Assembly: GCA_051649305.1 (NCBI GenBank)
Contig: JBOFGV010000001.1
Coordinates: 1-64,000 of the forward strand
Length of the DNA: 64,000 bases
Source: JADCCX01 sp051649305
GTDB lineage: Bacteria; Pseudomonadota; Alphaproteobacteria; Rhizobiales; Beijerinckiaceae
Direction: 5' to 3'
Shown here: positions 8,672-17,500 of the stretch, piece by piece
How positions within the stretch are numbered: the first letter of the stretch is position 1
How the letters are laid out: each line of letters opens with the position of its first letter
The notes under the pieces: model-generated
Databases searched by the model: none
What the model saw: the letters and a program-made list of their open reading frames with translations, nothing else
What the model was told of the DNA's origin: nothing
Position numbers and translations under genes: made by a program

Positions 8672-9102
8672 TGCGTCTCCTGTCCCTCACTGCATTGGCA
8701 GCAGCTGCTTTCCTGCAAAGCGAGGCAGCTCTGGCTGATCTCCGGATCTGCAACATGACGACAAGCCGCGTCGGCGTTGCCGTCGGCTACAAGGATGCAC
8801 AGGGCTGGGTGACCGAAGGCTGGTTCAAGCTCAATCCGAACGCCTGCGAACCCATTCTGAAGGGCGACCTTGGACAGCGCTATTACTATGTCTACGGCGT
8901 TGACTACGACAAGGGCGGCGAATGGGGCGGGCGCTCTTTCATGTGCACGCGGGAACGCGAGTTTACAGTGCGCGGCTTTGACAACTGTCTGTCACGCGGT
9001 TTTGACAGAACAGGGTTTTCAGAAGTCGATACGGGCGGCGAGCAAAAAGGCTGGACCGTGCAATTTACCGAGGCAAACCGCTCTGGAGGGCAGCCCAAAT
9101 GA
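8668..9102 (+). CDS. DUF1036 exported protein
   Basis: A 144-residue conserved periplasmic protein of unknown function. A signal peptide covers about residues 1-23 (hydrophobic LLSLTALAAAAFLQ, cleavage after ALA). The mature part carries the DUF1036 core LRICNMTTSRVGVAVGYKDAQGW and several Cys that could form disulfides. It overlaps the genes on both sides by 4 bases (ATGA), a coupling to pyruvate kinase that recurs in Rhizobiales genomes as far as I recall. Confidence 0.9.
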   Translation: MMRLLSLTALAAAAFLQSEAALADLRICNMTTSRVGVAVGYKDAQGWVTEGWFKLNPNACEPILKGDLGQRYYYVYGVDYDKGGEWGGRSFMCTREREFTVRGFDNCLSRGFDRTGFSEVDTGGEQKGWTVQFTEANRSGGQPK

Positions 9103-10529
9103 GACGCATGCGGAAGACGAAACTTCTGGCAACCCTTGGACCAGCCACGCAGGATGACGCGATGGTGGAAAAACTCTTTGAGGCCGGGGCCGATATCTTC
9201 CGTATCAACATGAGCCATTCCTCCCACGAGGTTCTCTATGCCCGCGTCAAGCAGTTGCGCGCGATGGAAGCGAAGTATGACCGGCCTGTCGGGATTCTCG
9301 CCGATCTTCAGGGACCAAAGCTGCGCGTTGGCATGTTCAAGGATGGCTCGGCCATGCTTGAGAATGGCCAGACCTTTACATTGGACAGCAACCCGGAGCC
9401 GGGCGATGCCACGCGTGTGCAGCTGCCGCATCCGGAAATTCTGGCCCCATTGGAGGTCGGCCATTCGATCATCATCGATGATGGCAAACTGCGCCTCAGG
9501 GTGGTTTTAGAAACGCCTACCGAGGCTGTTACCGTTGTCGAGATTGGTGGTAAGATTTCCAACAAGAAAGGCGTCAGCCTTCCTGACACCATGATCCCGG
9601 TTTCGGCCATGACCGAGAAGGACCGGAAAGATCTCGATGCCGCCCTTGATGCGGGTGTTGACTGGATTGCCCTCTCCTTCGTGCAGCGACCGGAAGACGT
9701 GGCAGAAGTGAAGAAGGTGGCCCGTGGCCGCGCGCTTGTCATGGCCAAGATCGAGAAGCCGCAGGCTGTGGCGCGACTTGAAGATATTCTCGAAGTCTCG
9801 GACGCCCTCATGGTCGCCCGCGGGGACCTTGGCGTGGAGATGCCGCTTGAAAAAGTGCCGGGCATTCAAAAGCGCATCACGCGCCTTGCCCGCCGCTACG
9901 GCAAGCCGGTCGTTGTCGCAACTCAGATGCTCGAAAGCATGATCAGCACACCGGTGCCAACGCGCGCTGAAGTCTCTGACGTTGGTACAGCCGTGTTTGA
10001 AGGCGCAGATGCCGTGATGCTGTCAGCCGAAAGTGCCTCAGGCCAGTTCCCGCTGGAAGCCGTCAGCACCATGAGCCGCATTGCGGAAGAGATTGAGTCT
10101 GATCCCAACTACGCCATCATCATCGCTGGACAGCGCAGTGAGCCGGAGCATACCGGTGCTGACGCCATTGCCGCTGCTGCCCGCCAGATTGCCGAGACGA
10201 TTGACCTAAAGGCCATCGTTGCCTGGACAGCCTCAGGTTCAACCGCGTTTCGCATAGCGCGTGAACGCCCGCTGACGCCAACACTTGTTCTTACACCTTC
10301 ATTGCAGACGGCGCGCCGTCTGACCCTTGTCTGGGGTGTGCATGCCGTTGTTGGACCAGACCCGCAGGATGTCAGCGATATGGCAGAGCGTGGTGCCAGC
10401 GTGGCGATGAAGGAAGAGTTTGCCAAGCCCGGACAGCGCATCATCATGGTGGCTGGTGTGCCCTTCGGAACACCGGGTGCAACCAACATGATCCGCATTG
10501 CTTTCGTCAATGCAGAGGCAAAAGGCTAA
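9099..10529 (+). CDS. pyk: Pyruvate kinase
   Basis: Converts phosphoenolpyruvate and ADP to pyruvate and ATP, the last step of glycolysis. Clear motifs: KTKLLATLGPAT at the N-terminus, FRINMSHSS, the active-site segment MAKIEKPQAV with the catalytic Lys, and MVARGDLGVEMPLEKVPGIQKRI. The C-terminal regulatory domain has IVAWTASGSTAFRIARERP. At 476 residues it is complete. Its start overlaps the DUF1036 stop, and the solute-binding protein gene begins 3 bases after its stop, so four genes form one transcription unit. Confidence 0.97.
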   Translation: MRRMRKTKLLATLGPATQDDAMVEKLFEAGADIFRINMSHSSHEVLYARVKQLRAMEAKYDRPVGILADLQGPKLRVGMFKDGSAMLENGQTFTLDSNPEPGDATRVQLPHPEILAPLEVGHSIIIDDGKLRLRVVLETPTEAVTVVEIGGKISNKKGVSLPDTMIPVSAMTEKDRKDLDAALDAGVDWIALSFVQRPEDVAEVKKVARGRALVMAKIEKPQAVARLEDILEVSDALMVARGDLGVEMPLEKVPGIQKRITRLARRYGKPVVVATQMLESMISTPVPTRAEVSDVGTAVFEGADAVMLSAESASGQFPLEAVSTMSRIAEEIESDPNYAIIIAGQRSEPEHTGADAIAAAARQIAETIDLKAIVAWTASGSTAFRIARERPLTPTLVLTPSLQTARRLTLVWGVHAVVGPDPQDVSDMAERGASVAMKEEFAKPGQRIIMVAGVPFGTPGATNMIRIAFVNAEAKG

Positions 10530-10532
10530 TAG

Positions 10533-11369
10533 GTGAAAGCCTTTCTGACATCGCTGGCTTTCGCCGTTCTGGCGTTGCTGCCATCTGAAAACAGCAGCGC
10601 CCAGAATGCGAATGCGGTGCCTTTCTTCGATCTCGCTCGCAAACCGGAGAAACCAGATCTCGCCAACCTGCGTGCCATCCGGTTTTTGACAGATGATGAT
10701 TACCCGCCGTTTCACTTCGCTGGTCCTGATGGCCAACTGACGGGTTTCAATGTCGATCTCGCCCGCGCAATTTGTGTTGAACTCAAAGTCGCCTGCACCA
10801 TACAGGCGCGGCGTTGGGAGACTTTGATTCCTTCTCTGGTTGAAGGGCGTGGCGATGCCATCATCGCCTCCATGGCCAACCGGGAAGCGGCGCGTGAGCA
10901 GGTGGAATTCGGCCTGCCTTATTACCGTGCGCCCGCCCGTTTTATCGCCCGCAAGGAATTTCCGGTCAGCACCATGGATCAGGCTTCGCTCAAGGACAGG
11001 ACTGCTGGCGTGATTGCGCAGTCTAGCCATGCTGCTTTTCTTAAAGCCTTCTTCCCGTCCCTTACCCAGAAAACATTTCCGGATCAGGACGAAGCGCTGA
11101 AAGCTCTTGAAGCCAAGGAGATCGACGCTTTCTTTGGGGATGGGATCAGTCTGTCGCTCTGGCTGAACGCACCAACCGGAGCAGCCTGCTGCCAGTTCCT
11201 GAGTGGTGCCTATTTCGAAAGCAGGTTCTTTGGCGAAGGGGCTTCGATTGCATTCAGGAAAGACGGGCAGCAGATCCGCAAGGCTGTTGATTTTGCGATC
11301 TTCCGGCTCGTCGAGAACGGCACGTATCAGAACCTGCTGCTGAAGTACTTTCCGGTGCGGTTCTATTGA
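10533..11369 (+). CDS. Periplasmic solute-binding protein, family 3 (amino acid ABC type)
   Basis: Captures a polar amino acid or similar ligand in the periplasm. The GTG start gives 278 residues with a signal peptide (MKAFLTSLAFAVLALLP, cleavage near SSAQ). The mature protein has family motifs IRFLTDDDYPPFHFAGPDGQLTGFNVDLARAIC and ASMANREAAREQVEFGLPYY, which contain the ligand-binding Arg/Asp pattern. No permease or ATPase gene is adjacent, so it either serves a transporter encoded elsewhere or acts as a sensor-type binding protein. It starts 3 bases after pyk. Confidence 0.88.
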   Translation: MKAFLTSLAFAVLALLPSENSSAQNANAVPFFDLARKPEKPDLANLRAIRFLTDDDYPPFHFAGPDGQLTGFNVDLARAICVELKVACTIQARRWETLIPSLVEGRGDAIIASMANREAAREQVEFGLPYYRAPARFIARKEFPVSTMDQASLKDRTAGVIAQSSHAAFLKAFFPSLTQKTFPDQDEALKALEAKEIDAFFGDGISLSLWLNAPTGAACCQFLSGAYFESRFFGEGASIAFRKDGQQIRKAVDFAIFRLVENGTYQNLLLKYFPVRFY

Positions 11370-11399
11370 TGGCCGTTGTACGGTCGGTTGGCATGCTTG

Positions 11400-12278
11400 A
11401 TGAACAAGGGAGCTCTCGCTGTGCGCCGTACTGCAGAACACCTACCTCCTCCTGATGCCGATCAACGCCGTGCCGCAAAGGCTGTGGTCTGCTATCCTGT
11501 TGATGCGTTGCAGGCCCCTGACCTTGCAGCACTTCGCGCAGCACGCCCTGGCTGGAGCCTTGCCGACACAGTGACAGTTGCGCCGCGCGATGCAGCCACG
11601 TTTGAAGTCCCGGCAGGATCATTCTTCCGCATCATCAGCATAGATGGCCCGCAGGTGGGTGATCTCAATCTCTGGGCGGCGGATAACATTGAGGAGCGGT
11701 TTTTCTCTGGCAAAACGCGTGCCCTGCACGGGACGCACGTCACGACGGGACACCGTCTCTGGTCGAATTTGCCCTATCTTCGACCGCTGGCAACTATCAC
11801 CGACAACACGCTCGACTGGTATGGGTTTGATGCCGATGGTGGCGGTGTGCATGATGTGATCGGCACCCGCTGTGATCCCTATACCCACCGGCTGCTGTCT
11901 GGAAATGACTACCATCATTGCTGCCACTCAAACCTCACACGAGCGCTTGCTGGACATCGTGGTATGCCATTGGCTGAGGCAGAGCGTCATGTGCATGATG
12001 TTCTCAATGTCTTCATGTGCACGGGCTTCACCAGAGACACGCAGCAATATTTTATGAAGGCAAGCCCTGTGCGCCGCGGCGACTATATCGAGTTTTTTGC
12101 CGAGGTGAATCTTCTGGGGGCGCTGTCTGCTTGTCCGGGCGGGGATTGCAGCAGCGAGCACTCAAGCGATGTTGCGGCGTGCTATCCTCTGCGTGTCGAG
12201 ATTTACAAACCACACTCTGCGCCAAAAGGTTGGACCGCGCCAAAGCCGAATGCCTATGCCGGGAAACACGGCCTGTAG
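11400..12278 (+). CDS. DUF1989 (urea carboxylase-associated) family protein
   Basis: A protein of unknown function from the family often found beside urea carboxylase or amino-acid transporter genes. Motifs include VPAGSFFRIISIDGPQVGDLNLW, GTRCDPYTHRLLSG and a Cys/His cluster HHCCHSNLTRAL that suggests a metal site; CTGFTRDTQQYF and KASPVRRGDYIEFFAEVNLLGALS are also family-typical. I chose ATG 11400 (292 residues); TTG 11376 and GTG 11421 are alternatives. It sits 30 bases after the solute-binding protein gene and may be cotranscribed. No urea genes are in the window. Confidence 0.85.
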   Translation: MNKGALAVRRTAEHLPPPDADQRRAAKAVVCYPVDALQAPDLAALRAARPGWSLADTVTVAPRDAATFEVPAGSFFRIISIDGPQVGDLNLWAADNIEERFFSGKTRALHGTHVTTGHRLWSNLPYLRPLATITDNTLDWYGFDADGGGVHDVIGTRCDPYTHRLLSGNDYHHCCHSNLTRALAGHRGMPLAEAERHVHDVLNVFMCTGFTRDTQQYFMKASPVRRGDYIEFFAEVNLLGALSACPGGDCSSEHSSDVAACYPLRVEIYKPHSAPKGWTAPKPNAYAGKHGL

Positions 12279-12349
12279 ATGCCGTTCACTTCGCTTTCTG
12301 CTGCAAACATATTTGACATTGTGAGCATTGCCCGTATTTCAACCGGACC

Positions 12350-14047
12350 ATGACAGACCTTTCGACAATGACCCGCGCTGAAGCGGCACAGACCTCCCTC
12401 TCCTGGCCTTTCGAGGAAGCGCGCAAACTTGTGGCGCGCCAGCAGAAATCCGGCAAGGCGGAAGTGCTGTTCGAAACAGGTTACGGACCATCGGGCCTGC
12501 CGCATATCGGCACATTCGGTGAAGTGGCCCGCACCACCATGGTGCGCCGTGCCTTTGAGGTGCTGACCGAAGGCAAGATCAAGACACGGCTCATCGCCTT
12601 CTCGGACGACATGGATGGCCTGCGCAAGGTGCCGGACAATGTGCCCAACAAGGAGATGCTGGCGAAGCACTTGGGCAAGCCTCTGACCGAAGTGCCGGAC
12701 CCCTTTGGCACGCACGAGAGCTTCGCACATCACAACAACGCCATGCTGCGCCAGTTCCTCGACCAGTTCGGCTTTCAGTATGATTTCCAGTCCTCCACCG
12801 AGAGCTACAAGGCGGGCGTCTTTGACCAGACACTGCTGAAGATGCTGGAGCGCCATGAGGCCATCATGAAGATTATGCTGGCCTCACTTCGTGAAGAGCG
12901 TGCTGCCACCTATTCGCCCTTCCTGCCGATTCATCCCAAGACCCGTGTGGTCATGCAGGTTCCGGTCGATGAGTGGAAAGTGGCTGACGGCAGCATTGTC
13001 TGGCGTGATCCTGATACTGGCGAGCGTTTTGAATCTCCCGTCACGGGCGGCCATTGCAAGTTGCAGTGGAAGCCCGACTGGGCGATGCGCTGGGTGGCCT
13101 TGGGCGTAGACTATGAGATGGCCGGCAAAGACCTGATCGACAGCGTCAAGCTGTCTGGCCAGATCACGCGTGCGCTGGATGCGCCGCCGCCCGAAGGCTT
13201 CAACTACGAACTCTTTCTCGATGAGCAGGGCCAGAAGATCTCCAAATCCAAGGGCAACGGCCTCACCATCGATGAATGGCTGACTTATGCCTCGCCCGAG
13301 AGCCTGTCGCTGTTCATGTATCAGAAGCCGCGGGAAGCGAAGAAACTGCACTTCGATGTCATTCCACGCGCCATGGACGAGTATCTGCAGTTCCTCGACG
13401 CCTATGGTCGTCAGGACTGGAAGAACCGACTGGGCAACCCGGTCTGGTATATCCACGACGCTGCACCACCGGCACCTGAGACCATGCCGGGCAGCGAAGG
13501 CGGCAACGCGCCCCGCGCGCAAGTATCCTTCGCGCTGCTCCTCAACCTTGTGGCGGTTGCCAATGCCGAGGACAAGGACGTGCTCTGGGGCTTCATCCGG
13601 CAATATGCACCGGGCGCTGACCCCGCCACGCATCCGCGTCTGGATCAGATGGCGGGCTACGCCGTGCGCTACTTCCGCGACTTTGTAAAAACCGAAAAGA
13701 AGTACCGCATGCCCGATGAGGCAGAGCGTGTGGCCCTCACCGACCTGATACAAAAGCTGGATGAAGTGGCAGCAGCCGGTATCACCGATCCTGCTGAAAT
13801 CCAGAATGCTGTTCTGGAGGTCGGACGCCGCGATCCCTACCGCACGCCCAACAAGGACGGCGGCTTCAACGTTGGCGGCAGCTGGTTTGCGATGCTCTAC
13901 CAGATTTTGCTGGGCGAAGAGAAAGGCCCACGCTTTGGTTCCTTCGCTGCCATCTACGGCGTGGCCAACACCAAGGCGCTGATTGCAAAGGCGCTGTCAG
14001 GCGACCTGATCAGGGAGCACGAGGCATTTCTGGCTGGGCGGGGATAA
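12350..14047 (+). CDS. lysS: Lysine--tRNA ligase, class I
   Basis: Charges tRNA-Lys with lysine. This is the class I (archaeal-type) enzyme found in many alphaproteobacteria instead of the class II form. The HIGH-like motif is PHIG at 51-54 and the KMSKS motif is KISKS at 296-300; the C-terminal helical anticodon-binding part follows. The 565 residues are full length. A possible promoter TTGACA (12313) with TATTTC (12335), spacer 16, would give a very short leader. It is followed by the convergent Fic gene. Confidence 0.96.
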   Translation: MTDLSTMTRAEAAQTSLSWPFEEARKLVARQQKSGKAEVLFETGYGPSGLPHIGTFGEVARTTMVRRAFEVLTEGKIKTRLIAFSDDMDGLRKVPDNVPNKEMLAKHLGKPLTEVPDPFGTHESFAHHNNAMLRQFLDQFGFQYDFQSSTESYKAGVFDQTLLKMLERHEAIMKIMLASLREERAATYSPFLPIHPKTRVVMQVPVDEWKVADGSIVWRDPDTGERFESPVTGGHCKLQWKPDWAMRWVALGVDYEMAGKDLIDSVKLSGQITRALDAPPPEGFNYELFLDEQGQKISKSKGNGLTIDEWLTYASPESLSLFMYQKPREAKKLHFDVIPRAMDEYLQFLDAYGRQDWKNRLGNPVWYIHDAAPPAPETMPGSEGGNAPRAQVSFALLLNLVAVANAEDKDVLWGFIRQYAPGADPATHPRLDQMAGYAVRYFRDFVKTEKKYRMPDEAERVALTDLIQKLDEVAAAGITDPAEIQNAVLEVGRRDPYRTPNKDGGFNVGGSWFAMLYQILLGEEKGPRFGSFAAIYGVANTKALIAKALSGDLIREHEAFLAGRG

Positions 14048-14053
14048 TTGATT

Positions 14054-15205
14054 CTAATCCCGAACCAGTCTGATGAGCGGTTCAAAAGATTGGACAGCAG
14101 GACGGCTTCCGGATGCAGGAACGATTGTCTTAAGTAGGTTTGAATTGATAAGGGTGCGAACAAACCTGTGTGCTGTTGCTTCAGGAATGCCTGATCTTTT
14201 TGTGAACGTGTTGTTCTGGAAAACGGGTCTTGTGAAAACAAAGTCCAGCGCTGGTGTGCTCCATTGTGACGAGAGGTTTTCACGGAATATTTTTTTCATC
14301 TCTTCATAGAGATCTTTGATTTCCTCGGCTTTCTGCAAATTGGCCAGAGCCTGTGCCTCAAGAGCTTCCAGAAAGAACTGGACCCATTCTGTCCATGCAC
14401 CACTGGCAGAAACCTCACGCATGCTGTCGATATAATCGTCTTTTCTTCTCTCGAAATAGGCACTCATATAGAAGTATGGTTCCGTCAGAGCACCGTGTTT
14501 CCACAAAATGAGAGGGATGAGCATTCTGCCGATGCGTCCATTTCCGTCCTTGAATGGATGAAGGGCTTCAAACTCCAGATGGGAAACAGCTGTCTTGATC
14601 AAAAGTTCAACGTCATCATCTGCGATGTACGAGATGAGTTTCTCCATGCCACCGCCCAGGTGTTCCGGGCTGATCGGTGTAAAGAGGATTTTGCGTTTGG
14701 ACCTGTCCGCCAGATAGTTCTGCTCTGTCTTATATTGCCCTGGTCCCAGTTCTGCACCGCGTCCAAAACTCAAGAGCATCTTGTGTGCTGATCGAATGAG
14801 CCAGCTTGAAATAGGCTGTCCATCCTGCATACTTCCCTGAGCAAAGCGCATGGCACGGCTGTACAGCGCGACCTCGATCGTATCGCTGCGATAGTTTTTC
14901 TCTGTCTGGCTGACAGGATCGCCATTTTCCTCATTCTCGGCTTCATACCGCAATACTTCATCAAGTGTGCTGATTGTTCCTTCCATCCGGGATGAAACAA
15001 CGGCTTCCTGACTGCGAAGAGGACCGAGCAGAATAGCGCCGTTGTGCATACTTTTCAGCATTTGATTATAACGCGCCAGCGCCGCCGCTGCCCTGGAAAG
15101 AGCCTTGGTCAGTTTTGCATAATCGACATTTTGTGGTGGAAATTGACTATAATGGTAGCTGACCGCACCAGAGATATCAAAATCAGCAGGCTCTTTGGCG
15201 CTCAT
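14054..15205 (-). CDS. Fic family protein with C-terminal winged-helix domain
   Basis: Fic enzymes usually transfer AMP from ATP to protein hydroxyls. The catalytic motif HPFKDGNGRIGR (216-227) is intact. The N-terminal part has SSRMEG at 71-76, matching the (S/T)xxxE(G/N) inhibitory helix of class II Fic proteins, so the enzyme is probably held inactive by its own Glu75. About residues 315-380 look like a winged helix (FTKRSGIPEATAHRFVRTLI), suggesting DNA binding. The gene is AT-richer than its neighbours and sits between lysS and plsC, consistent with transfer. The upstream DNA carries an array of dyad repeats reaching the start codon. No separate antitoxin gene is visible. The target protein is unknown. 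Confidence 0.92.
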   Translation of the reverse strand: MSAKEPADFDISGAVSYHYSQFPPQNVDYAKLTKALSRAAAALARYNQMLKSMHNGAILLGPLRSQEAVVSSRMEGTISTLDEVLRYEAENEENGDPVSQTEKNYRSDTIEVALYSRAMRFAQGSMQDGQPISSWLIRSAHKMLLSFGRGAELGPGQYKTEQNYLADRSKRKILFTPISPEHLGGGMEKLISYIADDDVELLIKTAVSHLEFEALHPFKDGNGRIGRMLIPLILWKHGALTEPYFYMSAYFERRKDDYIDSMREVSASGAWTEWVQFFLEALEAQALANLQKAEEIKDLYEEMKKIFRENLSSQWSTPALDFVFTRPVFQNNTFTKRSGIPEATAHRFVRTLINSNLLKTIVPASGSRPAVQSFEPLIRLVRD

Positions 15206-15384
15206 TTGTCTCTCAGTTCTTCACAATTTTGATAGACTAACTCATTTGAGTTCAATCTGTGTCACACAAACTCATTTGTCTATCAAAAAGATATATTTTT
15301 GATAGACAAATGAGTTTGTCTTACATGGATGAGAGACAATCCAGGTCGTCTCTCAAATTACCTAATTTTTGAGAGACAAACTCA
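15203..15384. promoter_or_regulatory. Array of three inverted-repeat pairs at 70-bp period upstream of fic
   Basis: The whole AT-rich intergenic region is built from copies of a 7-base element, GTCT(C/A)TC or its complement. Pairs face each other with a 23-bp start-to-start distance: 15208/15231, 15278/15301 and 15348/15371. The pairs repeat at exactly 70 bp, and there is one extra half-site at 15331. The middle pair is extended to perfect 24-bp arms (15266-15289 and 15296-15319). The first pair overlaps the fic ATG and the third overlaps the plsC stop. Probably an operator array for autoregulation by the Fic winged helix; that link is inference. Confidence 0.75.
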
Positions 15385-16224
15385 AGGTGGCGCAACAAGC
15401 CCCTTCCGCCCGGTCAAACCCTCCACCATCAGGCGGCGGACATCATCTTCCGCAGTCTTGGTAAGCTGCTTGCGGTTGCCGTCACGGTCATAGGACAGGG
15501 GCGTGCCATAGCTGATGGTCATCTCCAGCGCGCCACCGCGTAAGATTCCAGCGAGGTGCGGCAGCATTTCCATATCACCGTACCAGCCGATGCGGGCGCG
15601 ACCCATGCGGCCGGTCGGCAAGCCATCCGCTCCTTGATAGGAAAGCGCCACGGGCTGCAGGCAAACCTGTGCCGTAGGGCTATCAGACAGGATGGAATCA
15701 CGCGCTGCGCCCACAAGGGCCGAGCGGAAGGGAAGCAGGCGGTTGCCATCGGATGTGGTGGATTCTGCAAACAGCACGATCGGATCGCCTTCCTCCAATC
15801 GGTTGGCAATGCTCTCGGTCATGTCCTTGGTGGCGCTCCTGCGGGTGCGGTCTACAAAGATCGAGCGCTGCAACTTGGCCATGAGGCCAAACAGCGGCCA
15901 GTGCGCTATCTCTGATTTTGCAACAAAGGACAGCGGAAACTGCGCGCCCAATGCAATGATATCAATCCACGAGACATGGTTGGCCAGAATGAGCATCGGT
16001 CTGTCTTTGGCTGGTGCACCGACAATCCGCACCTTGATGTTGAGAATGCGCAGGACTGCACGGTGAAACAGCAACGGCAGCCAGCGGCCAAGCCGCCAGT
16101 TCATTTTCCAGCTGAGATACTGGAACGGAAAGATGGCTACTGCCACCAGCAGAATGGCAGCACTGGCGATCACCAGTCGCCATGTACCCTTGGGCTGGCT
16201 GACATCATCAATGAAAGACGCCAT
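15382..16224 (-). CDS. plsC: 1-acyl-sn-glycerol-3-phosphate acyltransferase
   Basis: Acylates lysophosphatidic acid to phosphatidic acid in membrane lipid synthesis. The acyltransferase motif NHVSWID (NHx4D) contains the catalytic His and Asp; further blocks are FVDRTRR and LFAESTTSDGNR, a variant of the usual EGTRS block. A hydrophobic segment near residues 18-35 anchors it in the inner membrane. The 280 residues are normal. It follows rimI by 2 bases. Some paralogues acylate ornithine lipids instead, which I cannot exclude. Confidence 0.9.
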   Translation of the reverse strand: MASFIDDVSQPKGTWRLVIASAAILLVAVAIFPFQYLSWKMNWRLGRWLPLLFHRAVLRILNIKVRIVGAPAKDRPMLILANHVSWIDIIALGAQFPLSFVAKSEIAHWPLFGLMAKLQRSIFVDRTRRSATKDMTESIANRLEEGDPIVLFAESTTSDGNRLLPFRSALVGAARDSILSDSPTAQVCLQPVALSYQGADGLPTGRMGRARIGWYGDMEMLPHLAGILRGGALEMTISYGTPLSYDRDGNRKQLTKTAEDDVRRLMVEGLTGRKGLVAPP

Positions 16225-16226
16225 GC

Positions 16227-16712
16227 CTAGAGCGCCCGGCGCATAACAAGCGCTGTGGCGGCAGATCCGTCCGCCTTGCGGTAGTAGGCATCACGCCGCG
16301 CAACCTCAGCAAAGCCTTGCCGGGCATAAAGCGCCAACGCAGGTTTGTTGCCTTCTTCCACTTCCAGAAACAGCGTCTTCACACGCGCCAGCGCCAGCAT
16401 ATCGCGATGCGCACTCAAAAGCTTGCCAGAGAGGCCTTCGCCGCGCCTTGCAGGTGCGACGGCAATCGAGAGGATTTCAGCTTCATCCGCTGCGATGCGC
16501 GAGAGCACAAAACCCTGTGCCTGGCTGCCAGCCGTTTCCGCAATGGCGACATGGGCCAGAATATTTTCTTCAGAAATCAGGCGCTCGAACTCCATCAGGC
16601 CCCACGGCCGGTCAAACGATCCGGCATGCACCTCGGATATGGCGCGGGCATCCGCCATCATGGCTGGGCGAAGCGTCAGGTGTGGACGGGAGCGGCCAAA
16701 TCCAAAGATCAT
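16227..16712 (-). CDS. rimI: Ribosomal protein S18-alanine N-acetyltransferase (RimI)
   Basis: GNAT enzyme that acetylates the N-terminal Ala of ribosomal protein S18. Visible are the acetyl-CoA loop (SIAVAPARRGEGLSGKLL, motif A) and the C-terminal KPALALYARQGFAEVARRDAYY (motif B, RimI-typical). The 161 residues fit. Placement directly downstream of tsaB strongly supports the RimI call, since tsaB-rimI is a conserved pair. Confidence 0.92.
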   Translation of the reverse strand: MIFGFGRSRPHLTLRPAMMADARAISEVHAGSFDRPWGLMEFERLISEENILAHVAIAETAGSQAQGFVLSRIAADEAEILSIAVAPARRGEGLSGKLLSAHRDMLALARVKTLFLEVEEGNKPALALYARQGFAEVARRDAYYRKADGSAATALVMRRAL

Positions 16713-16727
16713 CGGGATGCCTTGATG

Positions 16728-17441
16728 CTACCTGCGGGGAACACTCTTGCTCTCCTGTGGGGCAGCGGTTGGCGGGCGGAGATACAGCGGCTTTGCTGGC
16801 GCGTTGGCTGGATCAGCCGCCAATCCCAAACGGCCAACCCAGACCACATCAGGAGCCGCTTTCAGATCAGCGATGGAAGCTTTGAGGCCAAGCGCCATGG
16901 CTTCAACGGCCAGAGCTGTTGAGCCCGAACCCGCGAGACGAACCGGGCCTGCCCCAATGGCGCGCCCGGCCTCTTTCAGGCTGATGACACGCGGCAGAAC
17001 AATGGTACGACCTGTTGCTGTGAAGGCCTGAAAGAATACCGCGCCATGGCGGGCATCAATGCCAACGGCGATCACGCCGGGCTGGTTGGCATCAATCAAT
17101 GGGGCGGCATAAGCCGCAAGCGTCGATACGCCAACAACGGGAATTTCGGCCGCAAGACCAATGCCGCGTGCTGCTGAAATGCCAATGCGCAAGCCGGTGA
17201 AGCTGCCCGGACCTATGCTGACAGCCACACGCTCCAGCGAGGCAAAGCCACCTTCAACCTGATCCATGACACGCTCGATCATCGGCATCAGCGCTTCGGC
17301 GTGGCCGGTCGCCATGTCTTCTGTGTCGAGTGAAAGCGGCAGAGGCCGACCTTCCTCGATCACAGCAACAGAACATGCACCAAGGGCTGTATCAATGGCC
17401 AGAACACGACGTGGTCTGGATGAAGGGGTTGAATTCGTCAT
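16728..17441 (-). CDS. tsaB: tRNA threonylcarbamoyladenosine biosynthesis protein TsaB
   Basis: Partner of TsaD and TsaE in making the t6A37 modification of ANN-decoding tRNAs. It has the ASKHA fold opening VLAIDTALGACSVAV, then GPGSFTGLRIGISAARGI (the family signature) and VVGVSTLAAYA. I chose ATG 17441 (237 residues); a TTG two codons upstream is possible. It lies 15 bases before rimI. The Sua5-type TsaC that makes the substrate is also in this window at about 51 kb. Confidence 0.95.
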   Translation of the reverse strand: MTNSTPSSRPRRVLAIDTALGACSVAVIEEGRPLPLSLDTEDMATGHAEALMPMIERVMDQVEGGFASLERVAVSIGPGSFTGLRIGISAARGIGLAAEIPVVGVSTLAAYAAPLIDANQPGVIAVGIDARHGAVFFQAFTATGRTIVLPRVISLKEAGRAIGAGPVRLAGSGSTALAVEAMALGLKASIADLKAAPDVVWVGRLGLAADPANAPAKPLYLRPPTAAPQESKSVPRR

Positions 17442-17500
17442 TCCCAATGCTGTGCTACAGTTTGCGGCAGATTTGAAGCCCGCAAAGGGATTTTATCGCC

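Noticed and set aside
12884..13753. 289-codon antisense frame inside lysS
   Set aside because: Shadow of a GC-rich codon pattern; lysS motifs HIGH and KMSKS prove the plus strand codes.
15266..15319. Large perfect inverted repeat considered as a transcription terminator
   Set aside because: It is AT-rich, lacks a G/C-rich stem and T run in the right place, and is one unit of a phased array upstream of fic, so a protein-binding site is more likely.
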